This document shows, in pieces, positions 1 through 7,043 of a DNA stretch of 64,000 nt; the stretch's first letter is position 1, and every line of letters begins with the position of its first letter. Made by a program: the position numbers and the translations under genes. Location of the stretch: NCBI GenBank assembly GCA_964439625.1, contig CAYTPI010000020.1, positions 8,212 through 72,211 of the forward strand, read 5' to 3'. The notes beneath the pieces were generated by a model. That model did no database searches and was not told the origin of the DNA. It was given only the letters and a program-made list of their open reading frames with translations. The stretch comes from CAYTPI01 sp964439625. GTDB taxonomy: Bacteria; Chloroflexota; Anaerolineae; Aggregatilineales; UBA3940.

Positions 1-740
1 GCACCACGTAAGGCGCGTAGACGCCCAATTGCCTGGGCGGCCTCTGCGCGAACAACATCTGATTCGGTCTCGCGCAACCCATCAATGAGCCAAGGCAAGG
101 TACGTTCGTCACCCGTACAACCGAGTGCATGCACAATTTTGCGCAACACCACTGCTGATGTTTCAATTTGGAACGCTCTGACGAGTTCGTCAATTGAGGC
201 GGGGTGTGCGATTAGGGCCAAGGCATCGGCTGCAGCAACTCGATCATACATACCTCGCTCCGGCTGCCGCAGCACTGCACATAAAACCGGCAGCGCCTTT
301 TCACTACGAAGACGACCAAGCGCTGCGATCACAGTTTGCCGTAGTTCAGCGTTGGAGTCATTCACCAAGCGCTCCAATACAGGGACAGTCGTTTCATCCC
401 CTAAAATACTGAGTGAGTCAATAATGCGTACACGCTGATCACGCCCGCCACGCCATGGAGAAACACCCGGCAGGGGTTTATGAGGCTCTACCAAGGCCAA
501 ACGAGCTACAAGCGCATCTCGATATTGTGCCTTTTGGTCGGCTGGTATGCGTCGGGTCACCCGTCTGAGTTCTTCCAACGAAGTCCACAACCCACGGCTG
601 AGGTAGTCAAGGACGATGAGATCAAGACGATGCGAACCGCCTAACTGGGGCTCTGACCCAGTATGTGATTGTGAAGGGTGATGACTACTTAGGCCCGGTT
701 CGTAGCTCAGACTAGACATAGGTGTGCGATTATCAATCAT
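1..740 (-). CDS. HEAT-repeat protein, C-terminus outside the window
   Basis: The minus strand is open from an ATG at 738-740 to the window edge, about 246 codons with no stop. A second in-frame ATG lies at 717-719, and no clear ribosome binding site distinguishes the two. After a polar N-terminus of about 45 residues comes a helical stretch (LDLIVLDYLSRGLW). From about residue 105 there are repeated two-helix units with the HEAT pattern, for example VRIIDSLSILGDETTVPVL, LRQTVIAALGRLRSEKALP and VVRAEAAQAIGRLRALRG. Such arrays are protein-binding scaffolds, and nothing here points to catalysis. The protein at 55305-57647 carries similar C-terminal repeats, so the missing part could hold another domain. 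Function is unknown. Confidence 0.75.
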   Translation of the reverse strand, partial: MIDNRTPMSSLSYEPGLSSHHPSQSHTGSEPQLGGSHRLDLIVLDYLSRGLWTSLEELRRVTRRIPADQKAQYRDALVARLALVEPHKPLPGVSPWRGGRDQRVRIIDSLSILGDETTVPVLERLVNDSNAELRQTVIAALGRLRSEKALPVLCAVLRQPERGMYDRVAAADALALIAHPASIDELVRAFQIETSAVVLRKIVHALGCTGDERTLPWLIDGLRETESDVVRAEAAQAIGRLRALRG

Positions 741-817
741 TACTAGCTGCACGTATACTAAGTATAACGCTGACAAGTGAAGCGGAACACCAACATATGC
801 TGCGCTATTATCTGACG

Positions 818-2026
818 TTACATCAATGCATGTGCAGATACTGCTCGGTAGTCCCTTAAGCGCGTTGTACCTGCCAAAGCAATGGCTGATATTGCTGCCA
901 ACGCCATCAGCGGAATACCGTAGGACAATACCTGCTGCACACCAACTACTTCAGCAATATTACCTGCGACGGCTGCGCCAATACCACCTGCGATGAACGT
1001 CCAGCCAAGGACAACGCCAGTAATTAGGCCTGGCTTGGATGGAAAAAGCTCTTGCCCTAACAACAAGGTCAGTGGCAGGGAGGCATTCAACATAAAACCA
1101 GAAGCCCCAGCTATCACCAGAAGCAGCCCACCGCCTGATGTGTTCCGAAACAGCACCAGAAACAACACTGCGATTGATAACGTCCCAATGATGACGGTGA
1201 AACGCCCTACCCGATCAGCGAGAAAACCAGCCAAAAAAGCACCGAGGGCAGCAAACACAAAAAAGGAGGTCAATAATTGACCGCCAAATTCCACGCCGTA
1301 GAGTTGTGGCAGAAAAACGTTATAAATTTGAAATGCTGCCTGGCGAAAAAAGATGACGCCAAACAACAAAATAACGGCAGCAACAGGAAGAAATATCGGA
1401 CGCGGTGTCGTCTGCTTCGCAACGACTTCCGACACTTCTGAGGAGACATCTTGTGTTTGCTCCGGTTCGTAGCGCACTTTTGCCAGAGTAAGCAACAAGA
1501 CGGGCATTGAAATGATAAGCCCAAACGTAAAGAGCAGTGTCCCGCTCGGGCCAAAGGTTGTCATCACAAGACTGCCAATCAACGGGCCAAGTGCAAAACC
1601 ACCATTGCCACCAACCATAAACACCGACATCGAACTGCTGCGGTCAGCAGGTGTCGTCACCCGTGGAACGCCAGAAGCACCGGGTGGATGGAAGGCACCC
1701 GACCCTAAGCCAGAAGCCGTCATCAGAATGAGGAAGACGAGATAATTATTTGCTAGACCAGAGACCGCTACGAACGATATTTGCCAAAAAATGCCCGCAA
1801 TAGCTAACCAAGGGGCACGGCGGTTATCAGAGAGGAGGCCGAACACCGGCTGACTAAGTGATGCGCTGAGCGAGTAACCTAGTGCTAGAATACCAACCTG
1901 CCCTTCTGTGAGTGCTAAAGGCGTGGTTTGAGCAGCGATCAAAATACTGACCATACCAGAGAATAAATCTGTACTGAAGTGCGCAAATGTCAGCGCAAGT
2001 AATTTGGCATTTCTGAATGGTGCCAT
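818..2026 (-). CDS. MFS transporter, fosmidomycin-resistance (Fsr)-like
   Basis: A 402-residue inner-membrane protein of the major facilitator superfamily with about 12 hydrophobic segments. The N-terminal 'LTFAHFSTDLFSGM', the motif 'VFGLLSDNRR' after TM2 (the MFS loop 2-3 signature) and 'GLGSGAFHPPGASGV' in TM4 are typical of the Fsr-like branch, which exports drugs or other small molecules by proton antiport. The substrate here cannot be told from sequence. The ATG at 2026 is preferred over the GTG six bases upstream because AAGGA lies 7 bases before the ATG and only 1 base before the GTG. The gene stands alone: a HEAT gene follows downstream on the same strand and a divergent small gene lies upstream. 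Confidence 0.88.
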   Translation of the reverse strand: MAPFRNAKLLALTFAHFSTDLFSGMVSILIAAQTTPLALTEGQVGILALGYSLSASLSQPVFGLLSDNRRAPWLAIAGIFWQISFVAVSGLANNYLVFLILMTASGLGSGAFHPPGASGVPRVTTPADRSSSMSVFMVGGNGGFALGPLIGSLVMTTFGPSGTLLFTFGLIISMPVLLLTLAKVRYEPEQTQDVSSEVSEVVAKQTTPRPIFLPVAAVILLFGVIFFRQAAFQIYNVFLPQLYGVEFGGQLLTSFFVFAALGAFLAGFLADRVGRFTVIIGTLSIAVLFLVLFRNTSGGGLLLVIAGASGFMLNASLPLTLLLGQELFPSKPGLITGVVLGWTFIAGGIGAAVAGNIAEVVGVQQVLSYGIPLMALAAISAIALAGTTRLRDYRAVSAHALM

Positions 2027-2083
2027 CGCCACTTCCTTGTATATAGTTCAAGACAATGTTGAAGAGTATAGCAAAGCATTTGA

Positions 2084-2467
2084 TTGATATCCGTGACAAT
2101 ATCAAGCGAAAACCAAGGACAAATCGAGTGGGAGCGGCGTAAAGCACAGATGCGTCATATACTGATTGAGGTTGCCCGCCGTGGTCAAACAATTGCCTAC
2201 AGCGAGCTTGCAGCAGAAGTCGGTTACCATCACCGGAACCGGCATTTTATGAAGATGCTGCTTCAAATTTGCCATGAGGAAATTGAACAAAAGCGCGGCA
2301 GACTATGCGCGTTAGTCGTCAGAAAATCAACAAGTATTCCCGGAAGTGGCTACTTTAGCTTTTCTGAAGCAACCGATGGCAGCGTGGCTGAGGCAGAAGA
2401 GATGTGGCGCACCGACCGCGATTGGGTGCAGAACTACTGGCAAACTCACACAGACCCAGTTGATTGA
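2084..2467 (+). CDS. Small hypothetical protein with predicted winged-helix-like core
   Basis: A protein of up to 127 residues that I cannot assign to a characterised family. Residues 15-60 read like a helix-turn-helix or winged-helix fold (HILIEVARRGQTIAYSELA). They are followed by 'LCALVVRKSTSIPGSGYF', which resembles a segment I recall from uncharacterised bacterial proteins (VVNKxTGLPGxGF). The start is uncertain. The open frame begins at TTG 2084, GTG 2093 is possible, and ATG 2150 would cut off part of the first helix. No convincing ribosome binding site decides this. It is divergent from the MFS gene and its 3' end overlaps the converging glycosyltransferase gene by 22 bases. A DNA-binding role is only a guess. 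Confidence 0.6.
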   Translation: MISVTISSENQGQIEWERRKAQMRHILIEVARRGQTIAYSELAAEVGYHHRNRHFMKMLLQICHEEIEQKRGRLCALVVRKSTSIPGSGYFSFSEATDGSVAEAEEMWRTDRDWVQNYWQTHTDPVD

Positions 2468-3222
2468 CCAAGACCAGCAATTAACCGCCACGTCACGAAT
2501 TCATAGTAGGCCATGAAGAGACTTAGCCGGAATCCGTGAAACCCATCTCGGTAACCTTTGAGCGTCACAAAACGCCAAATGAACTGCCGAATTGGCAGCG
2601 TGATGTAGCGGTGCAGCCTAGCACGTTCGCCTGCATCATAACGGAGCTGAGCCTCAAATTGAATGTACTTACGCTGCTTGCGATGAAATTGATCAACCGA
2701 GGCGTAATTATAGTGAAGCAGGGGGTGGCTCAAGTAACCTGCTTGACCATCCAACAAAACTTCTTCGTGCACAGGGCGCCTAGGATCATAACGTGCGCTA
2801 TTGCGGTGAAGTAGCCTTAATTGATGATCTGGGTACCAACCAGCCCCCAAGGTCAGCTTACCAAAAATGTAGTTGTGGCGGGGTATCCACCAGCCGCGCA
2901 GCCTATCGCTCTCGGGGCTGTCCAGCACTCGGCGTATCTCAATATGGAGCTCGTCAGTCACACGCTCGTCGGCGTCGACAAAAAGTACCCAGCTCGTCTT
3001 AACCACTTTCAAAGCAGCGTCGCGCTGAGCGCCAAAGTTTTGAAAAGGATGTTGGCGCACTTCCGCACCAGCAGCCGCCGCAATGGCACCGGTTTCATCG
3101 GTGCTAAATGAATCGAACACAAGAATATGGTCGGCCCAAGATATGGAAGCGATGCAATCAGCGATGTGCTGTGCCTCGTTATAAGTCAGAATAATTGCGG
3201 TAAGAAGTGGTTGTGTTGTCAT
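2446..3222 (-). CDS. GT2 family glycosyltransferase (WaaE/LpsA-like)
   Basis: A 258-residue cytoplasmic or membrane-associated GT-A glycosyltransferase. It starts with the nucleotide-binding strand 'LTAIILTYNEAQHIADCI' and has a DxD-type metal/UDP-sugar site in 'WVLFVDADERV' (about residues 88-98). 'GGWYPDHQLRLL'-like text (here GAGWYPDHQLRLLHR) and 'VHEEVLLDG' are characteristic of the WaaE/LpsA branch that adds hexoses to lipid-linked or LPS-core-type glycans. The C-terminal 50 residues are hydrophobic and aromatic and probably contact the membrane. It overlaps the upstream GT2 gene by 4 bases (ATGA), so the two are probably translated together and act on the same glycan. The sugar donor is not predictable. 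Confidence 0.88.
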   Translation of the reverse strand: MTTQPLLTAIILTYNEAQHIADCIASISWADHILVFDSFSTDETGAIAAAAGAEVRQHPFQNFGAQRDAALKVVKTSWVLFVDADERVTDELHIEIRRVLDSPESDRLRGWWIPRHNYIFGKLTLGAGWYPDHQLRLLHRNSARYDPRRPVHEEVLLDGQAGYLSHPLLHYNYASVDQFHRKQRKYIQFEAQLRYDAGERARLHRYITLPIRQFIWRFVTLKGYRDGFHGFRLSLFMAYYEFVTWRLIAGLGQSTGSV

Positions 3223-4193
3223 TGCTGAGTTAACTGAATGACCTGCCGGTAAGCAGCGACGATTTCATCCTTACTAGCTTGTTGTTCAACAGAAGTTTCA
3301 TCAACCCGGCGTATTTTGTGGCGCATGCCCAGCCGGATAATACGTTGAGCGAACCACAGCTTGGCGGGATGGTAATGCTTCTTAAAAAGTGTTAAGCGTG
3401 CCTTCCACAGATTCGTCACCGAGCGCGGTTTGACCTGCCCGGTACTTTGCCCACCTAAATGAACAATATGGGCTGACGGCACCGTAACAATCCGCCAGCC
3501 AGCCGCCCAGATGCGCATTGCCCAATCAATTTCTTCGCAATAGAGGTGATAGCGCTCGTCGAAGATACCTGTCTGCAGAAGAACATCTCGGCGCATTAGC
3601 CAGACAGCCCCCAACGGGAAATCTATCTCAAATGGTTTGCTGCCATTGTACAACTCTCGCGAGTAGCGCCCATTGAAACCGCTGTCGATCAATCGATCTG
3701 GCAGCACATCTGCGAATAAGTCAATGATGAGCTGGGCTAAACCGGGAAACTTGAATCCCGCATGCTGAAAAGAGCCATCGCCAAACGTGAGGTTAGATCC
3801 AGCAACACCTGCATTCGCTTGAAGAAGACCTTCAAAAAGGTTAACAAGCGCATCTTCTGAGACAAGCGTATCCGGGTTGAGCAGCAATACATACTCAGGA
3901 AGTTGGTCGGTCTTTACATTTGGCTGGTCGAAACCGAGTTTACGTAGTGCGACGTTGTTTCCAGCAGCAAAACCTAGGTTCGCATTAGGTTCCAACACGA
4001 CAGTTTGCGGAAATGCTTTTCGAACAGCTTCTACCGTACCATCAGCCGAATCGTTATCAACTATATAAACCGTACTTTGCAATGACAGAGCATTAAGGGC
4101 AATATAAAGTGTATTAAGGCAGTCGAGCGTGAGCTGACGCACGTTCCACGTGACGATAACAACAGCTAGGCGGTCAGTAACGTTGAGCGTAAT
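3219..4193 (-). CDS. GT2 family glycosyltransferase (rhamnosyltransferase-like), apparent ATT start
   Basis: A GT-A fold glycosyltransferase of 324 residues if it starts at ATT 4193-4191. The first strand of the fold, 'LAVVIVTWNVRQLTLDC', is encoded upstream of the first conventional start codon (GTG at 4142), so a GTG start would remove the donor-binding strand. Upstream of this strand the frame holds no ATG, GTG or TTG before a stop. The ATT has AGGGAAG (4207-4201) 7 bases before it. Further motifs are 'VDNDSADGT', 'NANLGFAAGNN', the metal-site region 'VLLLNPDTLV' and 'YCEEIDWAMRIW', all typical of rhamnosyltransferase-like GT2 enzymes. The 5' end lies within 3 bases of the mscL stop, and the 3' end overlaps the next GT2 gene by 4 bases. 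Confidence 0.85.
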   Translation of the reverse strand: MTLNVTDRLAVVIVTWNVRQLTLDCLNTLYIALNALSLQSTVYIVDNDSADGTVEAVRKAFPQTVVLEPNANLGFAAGNNVALRKLGFDQPNVKTDQLPEYVLLLNPDTLVSEDALVNLFEGLLQANAGVAGSNLTFGDGSFQHAGFKFPGLAQLIIDLFADVLPDRLIDSGFNGRYSRELYNGSKPFEIDFPLGAVWLMRRDVLLQTGIFDERYHLYCEEIDWAMRIWAAGWRIVTVPSAHIVHLGGQSTGQVKPRSVTNLWKARLTLFKKHYHPAKLWFAQRIIRLGMRHKIRRVDETSVEQQASKDEIVAAYRQVIQLTQQ

Positions 4194-4195
4194 CG

Positions 4196-4621
4196 CTATT
4201 CTTCCCTAAGTGTATCAGCGAGTTGTTCCAGCACCTTAACCAGACGCTCTTCAGTTGTTGGCTCGGCTGGCGTTTCTGGCTCAGGCTCTTCTTCGCGTTC
4301 CAACGAATTAACACCCTTTATCAACAGAAAAACCGAAAAAGCAATGATTAGAAAACTGATAACGTTGTTAACAAACAAACCGTAGTTAATAGTCGCTGCA
4401 CCAGCCTCTTGGGCAGCAGCGAGCGATTCGTAAGTACCGCCGGACAAGTTGATGTAAAGATTTGCAAAATCAACACCACCAAGCAATAAGCCCACTGGCG
4501 GCATAATAATATCGTTAACCAATGATTGAACAATGGTACCAAACGCCCCACCAATGATGACACCAACTGCCAAATCAACGACATTGCCGCGTTTAATAAA
4601 TTCTGCAAATTCCTTAAACAT
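4196..4621 (-). CDS. mscL: Large-conductance mechanosensitive channel MscL
   Basis: A 141-residue protein that matches MscL from end to end. It forms a homopentameric membrane pore that opens under membrane tension and releases solutes in hypo-osmotic shock. The N-terminal amphipathic helix and TM1 read 'MFKEFAEFIKRGNVVDLAVG' followed by 'VIIGGAFGTIVQSLV', the most conserved part of the family, with the pore-lining glycines. 'DIIMPPVGLLLGG' follows. TM2 is 'INYGLFVNNVISFLIIAF', and the C-terminus is an acidic helix. The loop between TM1 and TM2 is of ordinary length. The gene ends 2 bases before the apparent ATT start of the downstream glycosyltransferase, so they probably share a transcript, although no functional link is obvious. 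Confidence 0.97.
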   Translation of the reverse strand: MFKEFAEFIKRGNVVDLAVGVIIGGAFGTIVQSLVNDIIMPPVGLLLGGVDFANLYINLSGGTYESLAAAQEAGAATINYGLFVNNVISFLIIAFSVFLLIKGVNSLEREEEPEPETPAEPTTEERLVKVLEQLADTLREE

Positions 4622-4651
4622 TACTTCTATCCTTAGGTGGTGAGTATAAAC

Positions 4652-5611
4652 CTATTCTGCCAGTTCGATTAGATCAACCCCGGCAGACTCAAGTAGAATC
4701 TTGAGATCATCGTAATCTGTCTCACTAACAACAACCAGATCATCAGCAGCATGGATATCTGCAATGATATCCGTGTTATTACGAAGAAGGTCACGCAGGA
4801 GCGCCGACACACCAAGATCAAGCCGCGACGAAACGACGATGGCATCGTTCGGCACTGGCGGTAGTATTTCCAACACGCGGATGGCTTCCGGATCGATACT
4901 GGTCGTCTCTTGCTCTGCTCCGACTGCTGTGGCCCCCACGTCGCAGGTAAAGTTAAAGACGCGTTCAATCACTTCTTGATCATCCTCCACAGTGACGACG
5001 CTGTTGAGTTGGGTTAGTGGGTCTAGTTCAGCCTCCCGAATGCGTAATGATGGGACAATCCAACCAGAGATTGATTCCGGATCTGTTCGGCAGAAATCCT
5101 GCGCGGCAAACGCTGAGACCGCAGCGATGCCACGGGCAGTTGCTGTGATTAATTGGCTCTGGGTGAACGGCTCGCCAGCCTCTTCCAGCAAATAGAGCGG
5201 CTCGCCGCATCCGCGCTCAACAGCAGCAATTGCTGTGATGGCATCCATCGTCACGACATCGACTTCACCTGCACAAAGATCAACCAGCGTTCCAGCTGAG
5301 GCTTCAACTGCCTCAACAGAGAAAATCAACGTCGGTTCGGTCTCATTAAAATTTCCGACTAGAGTGTCAGCACGGGCACTACTCCCGGATGCTTCGGTCA
5401 CGAAACGCAGAGTCAGTGGGTTCTCTTCGCTGCCGGGTGGCGGTGCCGTCGGCAGGGGTGGCAGCGGGGTAGCATTCGGAATGCGGGTTGGGATCACAAC
5501 ACCTTGGCTAACGTCTTCAGCAACTCGTGACCCACCTGCACAGGCTAGGGCAGTAGCCCCTAATAGACAGACGACCCAAACAAAAGGCCGATATGTTTGA
5601 AATTGCAGCAT
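4652..5611 (-). CDS. Substrate-binding lipoprotein, PstS/phosphonate-binding-like
   Basis: A 319-residue predicted lipoprotein. A hydrophobic signal (residues 10-23) ends in a lipobox-like 'TALAC' with Cys24 as the likely lipidated residue. A Pro-rich linker follows (about residues 40-60). The rest resembles a type 2 periplasmic-binding fold of the phosphate/phosphonate group: 'LTLRFVTEASGSSARADTL', 'VDLCAGEVDVVTMDAI' and 'GWIVPSLRIREAE'. Cysteines near residues 113, 135, 174 and 225 could form disulfides. No ABC permease or ATPase gene is nearby, so it is an orphan, and it may be a sensor or surface protein instead of an uptake component. AGGTGA lies 7 bases before the ATG. The ligand is unknown. 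Confidence 0.7.
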   Translation of the reverse strand: MLQFQTYRPFVWVVCLLGATALACAGGSRVAEDVSQGVVIPTRIPNATPLPPLPTAPPPGSEENPLTLRFVTEASGSSARADTLVGNFNETEPTLIFSVEAVEASAGTLVDLCAGEVDVVTMDAITAIAAVERGCGEPLYLLEEAGEPFTQSQLITATARGIAAVSAFAAQDFCRTDPESISGWIVPSLRIREAELDPLTQLNSVVTVEDDQEVIERVFNFTCDVGATAVGAEQETTSIDPEAIRVLEILPPVPNDAIVVSSRLDLGVSALLRDLLRNNTDIIADIHAADDLVVVSETDYDDLKILLESAGVDLIELAE

Positions 5612-5679
5612 TATTGAGTCACCTGTCGGTTAGATATGGCTTGAAGTAGACACATGTTACTGACCTGCTAATAAGTTCG

Positions 5680-6975
5680 CTAATCCTCAGCAGGGACGAT
5701 CTCGATTGATTTCGGATCGACGCGGTTGTTGAGTGGTGCGATACCCACATCCTCGTGGATTAACCCAGCCCAAAATTCCTGCGGATTGCGCGACTCAACA
5801 ATCTCAGTAAGGCGAATACCCCCTGTAATAACAGCACGCTCTCCGGGCATTAAATAGAGTTGCCGGTTGCCACGGGCGTCCTCAATGACGGTCAGCGAAC
5901 TTTCGTCGCCCAAAGCCCAACGCCATGGATAATCCGTCAGGCACGTTTGGCAGTGGATACCCACACGCCATGCGCCGGACTGTTCAAAGTAGCCCGTACT
6001 TGAGAAGAGGTCGGTTTGGTCGTAGATAAAGCCTGGTTCAGGGCCTGTGGTGCGGATAGGCGAGTCGCCATAGTTTTCTACCGTAATCTCGAACATCAGA
6101 ACATCACCCTGAATAATTGTCTCCGATGAAACGCGCAGCGTATCCCCACCCGGCTGCCCAACAATCTCAGCGAGGGGAATACCGCCGCGTTCGATTGTCA
6201 AGGCTGCGGTGCGTTCAACACGCTGACCCTCGTCATCGACGGCGGTCGCCACAACCATGTAACTGCCATCGGGTGGTGGGTTCGAGCCATTATCAATGCC
6301 GCCATCGTACTCAAAGCTATGACGCCCTGCCTCACCCGGTAAACGACGATCTTGAAATTCAGGAATATAGATGCGATTGTTGTTCTCATCGACTAGGTAA
6401 ACCGTTAATTCAGCAGGTTTCGGCACAAATACGTTGATTTCAACACGGTCGTCAATGCCATCCTGGTTAGGTGTAAAGACATCAGGCGAAACGGTGAACT
6501 CAAACAAGTCAGGTAATTCAGAGTCACCACCGTCAATCACAAGTCTGCCCTCACGCGTAAATGTTTCTCCGGTGGCTGTATCCGTCGCCTCTACCCCCCA
6601 AAGGTAATCACCGTCAGGCAATAAGCGTGCTGTAGGGACGCCGCCAACAACTTCACTAGGCAGAACAAAGCCATCTACAATCCCGCTAAACAGAACACTG
6701 TAATCACCTTTAGGACGTATTTCTTCTTCGCGGAAGTAGTGACGCTGACCAGCTTGATCCTCAAAATAGATCGATACCAATGCTTCGCGACGGAGTTCAT
6801 AATCAATCCGAGTGACATCAGCATCACGGTCGGCATTGGGAGAGATTTCATCGAGTGACAGACTTGCATTGATAATCACATCCCCACGCGGTTGGCTAAC
6901 ACCAAACACCACGGCGATAACGGCTACCACAATAGAGACAGCAATGATTCCGATTAGGGGCCGATAAAGCTGCAA
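5680..6975 (-). CDS. Membrane-anchored extracellular protein with two FlgD-like modules
   Basis: A 431-residue protein with one N-terminal membrane segment (about residues 7-26, IGIIAVSIVVAVIAVVFGV) and the rest outside. Two modules share an opening pattern: 'ISPNADRDADVTRIDYEL' near residue 44 and 'FTPNQDGIDDRVEINVFV' near residue 165. Each is followed by beta-rich text ending in a 'DGxYxxxVxAxD' stretch. This is the FlgD-like Ig fold found in many extracellular proteins and in sorting or adhesion modules. The C-terminal 160 residues look like another beta domain with a Cys pair (HCQTCLTDYPW). The start is TTG at 6975, supported by AAGGA 8 bases upstream. It lies between a GT-C protein and a binding lipoprotein on the same strand. 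A structural or adhesive surface role is inferred. Confidence 0.72.
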   Translation of the reverse strand: MQLYRPLIGIIAVSIVVAVIAVVFGVSQPRGDVIINASLSLDEISPNADRDADVTRIDYELRREALVSIYFEDQAGQRHYFREEEIRPKGDYSVLFSGIVDGFVLPSEVVGGVPTARLLPDGDYLWGVEATDTATGETFTREGRLVIDGGDSELPDLFEFTVSPDVFTPNQDGIDDRVEINVFVPKPAELTVYLVDENNNRIYIPEFQDRRLPGEAGRHSFEYDGGIDNGSNPPPDGSYMVVATAVDDEGQRVERTAALTIERGGIPLAEIVGQPGGDTLRVSSETIIQGDVLMFEITVENYGDSPIRTTGPEPGFIYDQTDLFSSTGYFEQSGAWRVGIHCQTCLTDYPWRWALGDESSLTVIEDARGNRQLYLMPGERAVITGGIRLTEIVESRNPQEFWAGLIHEDVGIAPLNNRVDPKSIEIVPAED

Positions 6976-7043
6976 AACCTGTGTCCTTACGTTCGAGTAA
7001 AACGGCTGTCAGTCTAGCAGAGAGGCTAGCACGTGGCAAAACA

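Noticed and set aside
85..438. 117-codon plus-strand frame near the window start
   Set aside because: Antisense to the HEAT-repeat array, which has a regular repeat pattern on the minus strand.
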